The position numbers were made by a program, and so were the translations under genes. A stretch of DNA of 6,038 nucleotides, from contig JAJYTL010000213.1 in the NCBI GenBank assembly GCA_021793055.1, positions 1-6,038 of the forward strand. The letters run 5' to 3'. Numbering within the stretch: position 1 is the stretch's first letter; each line of letters begins with the position of its first letter. The DNA comes from Pseudomonadota bacterium (GTDB taxonomy: Bacteria; Pseudomonadota; Alphaproteobacteria; Ferrovibrionales; Ferrovibrionaceae). The notes beneath the pieces were generated by a model. That model was given only the letters and a program-made list of their open reading frames with translations, made no database searches and was not told where the DNA came from. Of the stretch, positions 1 to 6,038 are shown piece by piece.

Positions 1-40
1 ATATAGTATTGGATCAGATATAGCTGACGGGCCGGCGCGC

Positions 41-200
41 CGCACGGACATGATTTTGGATCGGCTCGACGCAAAATCATCGTGCGCCCGAGCATGATCG
101 GGAAAAGCGTTTCCGCTTTTCGGCCGCGATCATGCTCAGATTCATCGAAACAGCGCACGGGCATGATTTCGCGTCGGCTCGACGCAAAATCATCGTGCGC
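41..200. repeat. Left palindromic mosaic repeat array (A-B-A)
   Basis: Three imperfect palindromes lie in a row. Module A1 is at 41-87 and is the most decayed. Module B is at 90-137, with outer arms GAGCATGATCG and CGATCATGCTC and inner arms GAAAAGCG and CGCTTTTC around a TTTC loop. Module A2 is at 153-200, with a 5' arm at 153-176 and a 3' arm at 180-200 ending in ATCATCGTGCGC. A1 and B are separated by 2 nt (CC), B and A2 by 15 nt (agattcatcgaaaca). The same modules and spacers recur at 5773-5999. The array touches the stop codon of the minus-strand regulator gene, so it would form the 3' end of that mRNA. It resembles BIME- or RIME-type intergenic mosaic elements in organisation; that is an analogy, not an identification. 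Confidence 0.93.
90..137. repeat. Palindromic module B, left copy
   Basis: This 48-nt module folds into an 11-bp outer stem (90-100 with 127-137) and an 8-bp inner stem (102-109 with 114-121) closed by a four-base loop. Two other copies occur at 5773-5820 and 5886-5933. The copy at 5886 changes the inner stem from GCG/CGC to GTG/CAC, a compensatory change (C108:G115 becomes T5904:A5911) that preserves pairing. There is no T-run after the stem, so it is not a textbook intrinsic terminator. Confidence 0.9.
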
Positions 201-556
201 TAGTCGCGGCGGACCAGGGCTTTTTTAAGGCCGGCGATTTCGCGGCGGCAGGCGGCTTCGGCCTTGGCCTCGATCATGCGGTAATCGGCGATCACCTGGC
301 GGCCGAGCCGGGTGAGGCGCGAGCCCTGGCGCTCGCCGGGCGCGGTCTCCACCAGTGGCTTGTGGAAGGCATGGTTCAGATCGTCGATCAGCAGCCAGGC
401 GCGGCGATACGACATCGCCATCTCGCGCGCGGCCGCCGCGATCGAGCCCTGGCGCGCGATGCCTTCCAGAAGCGCGATCTTGCCCGGCCCCAAGGTCTTG
501 GTGTCGCCGACCTTGATGCGGATGGAAAAGCGGAAGGGATCGGGCCGTTCGGTCAT
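200..556 (-). CDS. ModE-type winged helix-turn-helix regulator, one domain
   Basis: This 118-residue protein matches the N-terminal DNA-binding half of ModE, the molybdate-responsive regulator (LysR-like winged helix). Visible features are GPGKIALLEGIARQGS at residues 23-38, the helix-turn-helix at about 39-60 with the hallmark SYRRAW at 49-54, and a wing at about 66-85 ending in SRLTRLG. The C-terminal TOBE/MOP molybdate-binding domains of full ModE are absent; the protein ends in a charged helix. Such short ModE-like proteins are common in Alphaproteobacteria, and their effector is often unknown. No molybdate transport or molybdenum-cofactor gene is visible beside it, so a molybdate role is only family inference. 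It is divergent from trpF across 229 bp and could act on that shared region. The ATG at 556 is the only usual start codon before an in-frame stop at 608-610, but no clear Shine-Dalgarno precedes it. Its TAG stop shares its G with the end of the repeat array. Confidence 0.85.
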   Translation of the reverse strand: MTERPDPFRFSIRIKVGDTKTLGPGKIALLEGIARQGSIAAAAREMAMSYRRAWLLIDDLNHAFHKPLVETAPGERQGSRLTRLGRQVIADYRMIEAKAEAACRREIAGLKKALVRRD

Positions 557-584
557 GGCAGGGCCGGGGTTGGGAGGGAAAAGG

Positions 585-604
585 ACCGCCCCGCCGCGGG
601 CGGT
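585..604. repeat. Small GC-rich inverted repeat before the regulator gene
   Basis: ACCGCCC (585-591) and GGGCGGT (598-604) form perfect 7-nt arms around a 6-nt spacer, about 30 nt upstream of the regulator start. It could be an autoregulatory operator or a hairpin in the 5' leader. In DNA this GC-rich such a repeat can also arise by chance. No T-run follows on either strand. Confidence 0.35.
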
Positions 605-687
605 TCGTCAGGAAAGCCAGGGACTAAGCGGAGTTTACCAGCTTCGGCGCCGCGGCGCACGGGGGATGCGCCGGGGGCCGAGCGCGG

Positions 688-703
688 GGCGGAATTCTCC
701 GCC
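688..703. promoter_or_regulatory. Inverted repeat upstream of the trpF promoter candidate
   Basis: GGCGGA (688-693) and TCCGCC (698-703) are perfect 6-nt arms around ATTC. The repeat ends 19 nt before the candidate -10 box, so it covers or borders where the -35 region would fall. That position would suit an operator for a repressor of trpF or of the divergent regulator gene. This is inference from position and symmetry only. Confidence 0.3.
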
Positions 704-722
704 TTTCGGTGCTCGGATTTGC

Positions 723-730
723 TATAAGAT
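723..730 (+). promoter_or_regulatory. Candidate -10 box of the trpF operon promoter
   Basis: TATAAGAT stands out as an AT-rich patch in a GC-rich intergenic region and resembles the sigma-70 -10 consensus. No convincing -35 element at 16-18 bp is visible; TTTCGG at 704-709 is too close (13 bp from TATAAG). Transcription would begin near 735-737, giving a leader of about 50 nt before the trpF ATG. Confidence 0.4.
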
Positions 731-785
731 CGCGCCATGACGACATCCCCCTTCCGTTCGTCGCCGCCGGCGATCTGAGCCCACC

Positions 786-1427
786 ATGGGTTTGACGGTG
801 AAGATTTGCGGCCTCAAGACCGAGGCGGCGGTCGCCGCCGCCGCCCGGGGCGGCGCGGCCTTTGTCGGCTTCATCTTCTATCCGCCCTCGCCGCGCGCGC
901 TGACGCCGGCCGAGGCCGGGGCGCTGATCGCCGCTGCGGACGGCGCGAAGCCGGTCGGCGTCTTCGTCGATCCGAGCGATGAACTGCTGGCGGCGACTTT
1001 GGCCGAGGCGCCGCTTGGCCTGATCCAGTTGCATGGCGCCGAGACGCCGGAGCGGGTGGCGGCGGTGCGCCGGCGGTTCGGCTTGCCGGTGATCCGCGCA
1101 CTTCCGCTTTCCGGGCCGCAGGACCTGGCGCGCGCCGAAGCTTATGCGGATGCCGCCGATTGGCTGCTGTTCGACGCCAAGCCGCCGGCCGCCGCCGACG
1201 CGCTGCCCGGCGGCAACGGCCTCGCCTTTGATTGGCGGCTTTTGGCCGGGCGGCGTTTCGCCAAGCCCTGGCTGCTCTCGGGCGGGCTCGACGCCGGCAA
1301 TCTGGCCGAGGCCGTGCGCACGAGCGGCGCCAGCGCGGTCGATGTTTCCTCCGGCGTCGAGAGCGCGCGCGGCGTTAAGGACATTTCCAAGATCGAGGCC
1401 TTTCTCGAAGCGGCAAGAGGATTGTAG
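786..1427 (+). CDS. trpF: Phosphoribosylanthranilate isomerase
   Basis: TrpF converts N-(5'-phosphoribosyl)anthranilate to carboxyphenylamino-deoxyribulose phosphate, the third tryptophan-specific step, in the cytoplasm. The 213-residue protein is full length for this (beta/alpha)8-barrel. Visible motifs in order are VKICGL at 5-10 with the general-base Cys8, GFIFYPPSPR at 28-37, GVFVD at 58-62, LIQLHG at 79-84, LLFDAK at 127-132 with the general-acid Asp130, GGNGLAFDW at 142-150, LSGGLDAGN at 164-172 and DVSSGVES at 186-193. GGNG replaces the more usual GGTG, a mild substitution. The ATG at 786 places KICGL where the family expects it. The upstream bases show no strong Shine-Dalgarno. It is the first gene of the operon and ends 5 nt before trpB. 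Confidence 0.97.
   Translation: MGLTVKICGLKTEAAVAAAARGGAAFVGFIFYPPSPRALTPAEAGALIAAADGAKPVGVFVDPSDELLAATLAEAPLGLIQLHGAETPERVAAVRRRFGLPVIRALPLSGPQDLARAEAYADAADWLLFDAKPPAAADALPGGNGLAFDWRLLAGRRFAKPWLLSGGLDAGNLAEAVRTSGASAVDVSSGVESARGVKDISKIEAFLEAARGL
1415..1421 (+). promoter_or_regulatory. Ribosome binding site of trpB
   Basis: AAGAGGA lies inside the last trpF codons, 11 nt before the trpB ATG at 1433. The spacing is slightly long, but it is the best purine-rich stretch available and suggests trpB translation is coupled to the end of trpF. Confidence 0.5.
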
Positions 1428-1432
1428 CAAGC

Positions 1433-2659
<1,227 letters not shown>

Positions 2660-2679
2660 GTGCCGGGGACAACACGGCC

Positions 2680-3501
2680 ATGGGGCGCATCGCGCGGCGC
2701 TTCGCCGCGCTCAAGGCCGAGAACCGTGCCGGTCTCGTCACCTTCCTCACCGCCGGCGATCCCGATCCGGCGATCTCGCTCGAAATCCTCAAGGGCCTGC
2801 CCAAGGCCGGCGCCGACATCATCGAGCTTGGCATGCCGTTCAGCGATCCGATGGCGGACGGGCCGGCGATCCAGGCCGCCTCGCTGCGGGCGCTCGCCGC
2901 CGGCGGGTCGATGAAACAGACGCTCGCCCTGGTGCGCGCCTTTCGCGCCGGCGATGCGGCGACGCCGATCATCCTCATGGGCTATTTCAATCCGGTCTAC
3001 AGCTACGGCGTTGATCGCTTCATCACGGACGCGCTCGCGGCCGGCGTCGACGGCCTGATCATGGTCGACCTGCCGCCCGAGGAGGACGCGGAGCTTTGCC
3101 TGCCGGCCAAAAAGGCCGGGCTCACCTTCGTTCGCCTGGCGACGCCGACCACCGACGACGAACGGCTGCCGAAGGTGCTGCACAACGGCTCGGGCTTCAT
3201 CTACTACGTCTCGATCGCCGGCGTCACCGGCACCGCGGCGCCCGACGTCGGCCGCGTCGCGGCGGCGATCGCCCGCATCCGCCGCCACAGCGATCTGCCG
3301 ATCGCGGTCGGCTTCGGCATCCGCAATCCGGAACAGGCGTCGGCGGTGGCGCGCGCCGCCGACGCGGTGGTGGTGGGCTCGGCCCTGGTCGCCGAGATCG
3401 CCGCCGCGCCGACCCCGGCGGCGGCGCCGGCCCAGGTTCTCGATCTCGTCAAGCGCCTCGCCGAAGGCGTGCGTGATGCCCGCAAAATCACCGCGGAGTA
3501 G
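2680..3501 (+). CDS. trpA: Tryptophan synthase alpha chain
   Basis: TrpA splits indole-3-glycerol phosphate into indole and glyceraldehyde 3-phosphate and channels the indole to TrpB. From the ATG at 2680 the protein is 273 residues and begins MGRIARRFAALK, the usual opening for alphaproteobacterial TrpA. The catalytic residues then fall at Glu49 (IIELGMPFSD) and Asp60 (MADGP), the same numbers as in the well-studied Salmonella enzyme, which supports this start. Further motifs are GYFNP at about 104-108, GFIYYVSIAGVTGT at about 172-185 and VGFGIRNPEQ at about 209-218. An in-frame GTG at 2656-2658 would add eight residues, overlap the trpB stop as GTGA, and has GGGGA 7 nt upstream, so the true start is not fully settled. 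The gene is intact and ends 3 nt before accD. Confidence 0.97.
   Translation: MGRIARRFAALKAENRAGLVTFLTAGDPDPAISLEILKGLPKAGADIIELGMPFSDPMADGPAIQAASLRALAAGGSMKQTLALVRAFRAGDAATPIILMGYFNPVYSYGVDRFITDALAAGVDGLIMVDLPPEEDAELCLPAKKAGLTFVRLATPTTDDERLPKVLHNGSGFIYYVSIAGVTGTAAPDVGRVAAAIARIRRHSDLPIAVGFGIRNPEQASAVARAADAVVVGSALVAEIAAAPTPAAAPAQVLDLVKRLAEGVRDARKITAE
3495..3498 (+). promoter_or_regulatory. Ribosome binding site of accD
   Basis: GGAG sits 6 nt before the accD ATG and overlaps the last sense codon of trpA, immediately before its TAG. It is the clearest Shine-Dalgarno in the window and fixes the accD start at 3505. Confidence 0.8.
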
Positions 3502-3504
3502 CCG

Positions 3505-4401
3505 ATGAACTGGATCACCAATCAGGTTCTGCCCAAGATCCGCGCGTTCCGCCAGCGCAAGGACACGCCGGACAACCTGTGGACCAAATGTCCGGGCTGC
3601 GGCCAGATGATCTTTCATGGCGAGATGGCGGCGGCGCTCTGGGTCTGCCCGCAATGCGACCACCATCTCAGGATCGGCGCCAAGGAGCGGCTCGGGCTCC
3701 TCTTCGGCGAGGCCGGCCATAGCCGCATCGCGGTGCCGGCGGTGCCGACCGATCCGATCCGCTTCCGCGACTCGATGCGCTATGCCGAGCGCCTGCGCCA
3801 GGCCTGGCAGCGCACCAACGGCGAGGATGCGCTGGTCGTCGCTGAAGGCGATCTCGACGGCCGCCGCATCGTCGCGGCGGTGCAGGATTTCGGCTTCCTC
3901 GGCGGCTCGATGGGGCTTGCGGTCGGCGAGGGCTTCGTCACCGCGGCGAAGCGCGCGGTGCAGGGCCGCATGCCGCTGATCGTGTTCTCTGCCTCGGGCG
4001 GCGCCCGCATGCAGGAGGGGATGCTGTCGCTGATGCAGATGCCGCGCACCGTGGTCGCGGTGCAGCGGCTGCGCGAGGCCGGCCTGCCCTTCATCGTCGT
4101 GCTCACCGATCCGACCACCGGCGGCGTCACCGCCTCCTTCGCCATGCTCGGCGATATCGCGCTGGCCGAGCCTGGCGCGCTGATCGGCTTCGCCGGGCCG
4201 CGCGTCATCCAGCAGACCATCCGCCAGACCTTGCCGGAGGGGTTCCAGCGCGCCGAATATCTGCTTGAGCACGGCATGCTCGACATGGTGGTGCATCGCC
4301 GCGACCTGCGCGCCACCTTGAGCCGCCTCGTCGGCCTTCTGCTGCCCGCCGGCCCGCGCGTCGAACAGCCGGAAATGGCCGCCGGGCCGCAACATCCCTG
4401 A
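3505..4401 (+). CDS. accD: Acetyl-CoA carboxylase carboxyltransferase subunit beta
   Basis: AccD pairs with AccA to move the carboxyl group from carboxybiotin to acetyl-CoA, making malonyl-CoA for fatty-acid synthesis. The 298 residues match the usual length. An N-terminal four-cysteine zinc ribbon is visible: Cys29, Cys32, Cys48 and Cys51, spaced C-X2-C-X15-C-X2-C. The crotonase-type carboxyltransferase core follows, with GFLGGSMG at 130-137, the oxyanion-hole region SASGGARMQEG at 162-172, LTDPTTGGVTASFA at 200-213 and IGFAGPRVI at about 230-238. The C-terminal tail after about residue 280 is proline- and alanine-rich and looks unstructured. It is placed between trpA and folC, as in many Alphaproteobacteria, and is probably co-transcribed. 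The partner accA is not in the window. Confidence 0.98.
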   Translation: MNWITNQVLPKIRAFRQRKDTPDNLWTKCPGCGQMIFHGEMAAALWVCPQCDHHLRIGAKERLGLLFGEAGHSRIAVPAVPTDPIRFRDSMRYAERLRQAWQRTNGEDALVVAEGDLDGRRIVAAVQDFGFLGGSMGLAVGEGFVTAAKRAVQGRMPLIVFSASGGARMQEGMLSLMQMPRTVVAVQRLREAGLPFIVVLTDPTTGGVTASFAMLGDIALAEPGALIGFAGPRVIQQTIRQTLPEGFQRAEYLLEHGMLDMVVHRRDLRATLSRLVGLLLPAGPRVEQPEMAAGPQHP

Positions 4402-4432
4402 CGCCGGCCGCGATGCGCGCGTCATTATCGCC

Positions 4433-5773
4433 ATGACCGGCGCCGCCACGGAGAGCGGCGCGATCGACGCCGCGCTCGCCCGTTTCGAGGCGCTGCACCC
4501 GAAGCGGATCGATCTCTCGCTCGCTCGCATCGCGCGGCTGCTCGCCCAGCTCGACAATCCGGAACGCCGCCTGCCGCCGGTCATCCATGTCGCCGGCACC
4601 AACGGCAAGGGCTCGCTGATCGCCTATCTGCGCGCCATTCTGGAAGCGGCGGGGTTTCGCGTGCATGCCTATATCTCGCCGCATCTGGTGCGCTTCAACG
4701 AGCGCATCCGCGTGGCCGGCCGGCCGATCGCGGATCGGGTGCTGCTCGGCGCGCTGGACGCGGTGGAACGGGCGAACCGCGGCGATCCGATCACCTTTTT
4801 CGAGGCCACGACGGCGGCCGCCTTCGTCGCCTTCGCCGCGGTGCCGGCGGACGTGACGCTGCTCGAAACCGGGCTCGGCGGCCGCCTCGACGCGACCAAT
4901 GTAATCGTCCGGCCGGCGTTGAGCGCGATCACGCCGATCGCGCTCGATCACATGGAATTTCTCGGCCCGACGCTCGAAGCCATCGCGGCCGAGAAGGCGG
5001 GAATCCTGAAGGCCGGGGTTGCGGCGGTGATTGGGCCGCAGGACCGCGCGGCGGCGGCGGCGATCGCGGCGCGGGCGCGCCTGATCAGCGCGCCGCTGTT
5101 CCGCCACGGCGCCGAATGGCAGGTGGCGCGCGAAAACGGCGCCCTGGTTTGGCGCGGCGCGGACGAAACCCTGACCTTGCCGCTGCCGGCGCTCGAAGGC
5201 GCGCACCAGATCGCCAATGCCGGCACGGCGGTGGCGGCGATCCGCAAGCTCGACGGCTTTCGCGTCGACAACGACGCTCTGGCGGCGGGCTTGCGCCAAG
5301 TCTCATGGCCGGCACGGCTGCAACGGCTCAAGGGCACCGACCTCAACGCGCTGTTGCCGCAACCCGCCGAGCTTTGGCTCGATGGCGGCCACAACCCGGC
5401 GGCGGCCGAGGCTCTGGCGACGCATTTCTTCGGCGCCGCGGCGGCACCGCCGCTTCATCTCATCGTCGCGATGAAGGACAACAAGGATATCGAGGGCTTT
5501 CTCCGCCCCTTCGCCGGCCGCGCCGCGAGCGTCACCGGGGTGCCGATCCCGGACGATCCGCGTGCCTTCGCGCCGGAAGCGATCCACCGCGTCGCGACGC
5601 AGCTCGGCATGGCGGGCCGCGCCGCGCCCTCAGTGCCGGCGGCGCTCCGGACGATCGCCGAGGCGGCCGGCACGGCGTCGTGCCGGGTGCTGATCGCGGG
5701 CTCGCTTTATCTTGCCGGCGCGGTGCTCAAGGCGCTGCGCCAAGACATCGAGGCCGAAATTACCGGGCGTTAG
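4433..5773 (+). CDS. folC: Bifunctional dihydrofolate synthase / folylpolyglutamate synthase
   Basis: FolC joins glutamate to dihydropteroate and then extends folates with further glutamates, using ATP (Mur ligase fold). The 446 residues are full length. Motifs in order are the P-loop GTNGKGS at 55-61, SPHLVRFNERI at 82-92, the EATTAAAF segment at 123-130, ETGLGGRLDATN at 144-155, ITPIALDHMEFLG at 165-177, EKAGILK at about 186-192 containing the lysine expected to be carbamylated, LDGGHNP in the C-terminal domain, and IAGSLYLAG near the end. The ATG at 4433 is the only standard start fitting the family N-terminus, but no Shine-Dalgarno precedes it and the 31-nt gap after accD is the largest in the operon; translation may rely on re-initiation. 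The G of its TAG stop is the first base of the right repeat array. Confidence 0.96.
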   Translation: MTGAATESGAIDAALARFEALHPKRIDLSLARIARLLAQLDNPERRLPPVIHVAGTNGKGSLIAYLRAILEAAGFRVHAYISPHLVRFNERIRVAGRPIADRVLLGALDAVERANRGDPITFFEATTAAAFVAFAAVPADVTLLETGLGGRLDATNVIVRPALSAITPIALDHMEFLGPTLEAIAAEKAGILKAGVAAVIGPQDRAAAAAIAARARLISAPLFRHGAEWQVARENGALVWRGADETLTLPLPALEGAHQIANAGTAVAAIRKLDGFRVDNDALAAGLRQVSWPARLQRLKGTDLNALLPQPAELWLDGGHNPAAAEALATHFFGAAAAPPLHLIVAMKDNKDIEGFLRPFAGRAASVTGVPIPDDPRAFAPEAIHRVATQLGMAGRAAPSVPAALRTIAEAAGTASCRVLIAGSLYLAGAVLKALRQDIEAEITGR

Positions 5774-5999
5774 AATACGATCGAGAAAAGCGGGAGCGCT
5801 TTTCGGCTGCGATCATGCTCAGATTCATTGAAATAGCGCACGGGCATGATTTCGCGTCGGCTCGACGCAAAATCATCGTGCGCCCGAGCATGATCGCGAC
5901 AAGTGGTTTCACTTTTCGGCTGCGGTCATGCTCCGATTCATCAGCACAGCGCACGGACATGGTTTTGCGTCGATCCGACGCAAAACCATGTCCGTGCGC
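5773..5999. repeat. Right palindromic mosaic repeat array (B-A-B-A), TA-bounded
   Basis: Four palindromic modules fill the whole gap between folC and the convergent gene: B1 at 5773-5820, A3 at 5836-5883, B2 at 5886-5933 and A4 at 5949-5999. Spacers are 15 nt after each B and 2 nt (CC) after A3, exactly as in the left array. A3 is identical to A2 (153-200) over 48 nt. B1 has a worn left outer arm (GAATACGATCG against GAGCATGATCG) but an intact inner stem. The 227-nt block is flanked by TA at 5771-5772 and TA at 6000-6001, compatible with a TA target-site duplication. It could act as a two-way transcription stop or mRNA 3'-end stabiliser for two converging genes; that role is inferred. Confidence 0.93.
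5949..5999. terminator. Perfect 24-bp hairpin (module A4), possible bidirectional 3' structure
   Basis: The arms at 5949-5972 and 5976-5999 are perfectly complementary over 24 nt around an ATC loop, making this the strongest secondary structure in the window. It sits between two convergent genes, and its distal end touches the stop codon of the minus-strand gene. Four T residues lie within the stem rather than after it, so it does not fit the standard intrinsic terminator; a role in mRNA 3'-end protection or Rho-linked termination is equally possible. Confidence 0.5.
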
Positions 6000-6038
6000 T
6001 AGAGCTTGGAGCGAATCCATTCGGCGATGCGCGCCTTC
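5999..6038 (-). CDS. C-terminal end of a convergent gene, possibly thioredoxin
   Basis: Only the last 12 codons and the stop lie in the window. They read KARIAEWIRSKL followed by TAG. The peptide looks like a C-terminal amphipathic helix, and its IAEWI core resembles the final helix of alphaproteobacterial thioredoxins. Thioredoxin (trxA) is a frequent neighbour of folC in this class, which supports the guess. Forty open bases are weak evidence by themselves, and other frames are also open here. The stop shares its G with the end of the palindromic array, as in the other two genes that meet an array. Confidence 0.45.
   Translation of the reverse strand, partial: KARIAEWIRSKL

Noticed and set aside
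1..40. End of a gene entering from the left (frame stopping at TAG, 21-23)
   Set aside because: Only six sense codons precede the stop, and nothing recognisable is encoded. The stretch is too short to support a call.
41..200. CRISPR-like repeat and spacer pattern
   Set aside because: The units alternate between two different palindromes, and the linkers are short and conserved instead of unique spacers of constant length. No cas gene is present.
312..740. Plus-strand open frames opposite the ModE-like gene
   Set aside because: The minus-strand frame carries a clear ModE helix-turn-helix with conserved spacing; the plus frames are Arg/Pro/Gly-rich with no motif.
737..785. Tryptophan attenuator ahead of trpF
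   Set aside because: The only small ORF has no Trp codon, and there are no alternative hairpins followed by a T-run in the leader.
5760..6020. 86-codon minus-strand open frame across the right array
   Set aside because: Its peptide repeats itself because it is a translation of the palindromic modules, and its ATG lies inside the convergent gene in another frame. Small hypothetical proteins of this kind are annotation artefacts of the repeat.

Overview
The window is about 6 kb of GC-rich DNA from an alphaproteobacterium, most likely in the order Hyphomicrobiales (Rhizobiales). Three things support this: the gene order trpF-trpB-trpA-accD-folC, which is characteristic of Alphaproteobacteria; the strong GC bias at third codon positions; and two intergenic arrays of palindromic modules with GAGCATGATCG and CGACGCAAAATCAT cores, a style of repeat familiar from this order. 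Genus cannot be fixed from the sequence alone.

Layout. Positions 1-40 hold nothing recognisable. Positions 41-200 are a palindromic repeat array that touches the stop codon of a minus-strand gene (200-556) for a one-domain ModE-type winged-helix regulator. A 229-bp divergent intergenic region (557-785) carries a plausible promoter facing right and two small inverted repeats. The plus-strand operon follows: trpF (786-1427), trpB (1433-2659), trpA (2680-3501, or from a GTG at 2656 that overlaps trpB), accD (3505-4401) and folC (4433-5773). A second, longer palindromic array (5773-5999) lies between folC and the last 12 codons of a convergent minus-strand gene (5999-6038), tentatively thioredoxin.

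Function. TrpF, TrpB and TrpA carry phosphoribosylanthranilate to tryptophan; the earlier steps (trpE/G/D/C) are not here. AccD is the carboxyltransferase beta subunit of acetyl-CoA carboxylase and FolC adds glutamate to folates. The tight spacing (5 nt, then about 20 nt or an overlap, 3 nt, 31 nt) suggests one transcript linking tryptophan, fatty-acid and folate synthesis. All five enzymes look intact with their key residues present, so the operon itself is ordinary.

The most interesting part is the repeats. Two palindromic modules, here called A (about 48-51 nt) and B (48 nt), alternate with fixed spacers: B, 15 nt, A, 2 nt, B, 15 nt, A. Base-pair covariation between copies shows that the folded structure is conserved. 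The right array is bounded on both sides by the dinucleotide TA, and all three genes that meet an array end in TAG where TA lies outside the repeat and G is its first base. This suggests a TA-targeted mobile or formerly mobile mosaic element that regenerates a stop codon on insertion. No phage, CRISPR, defence, tRNA or rRNA feature was found.
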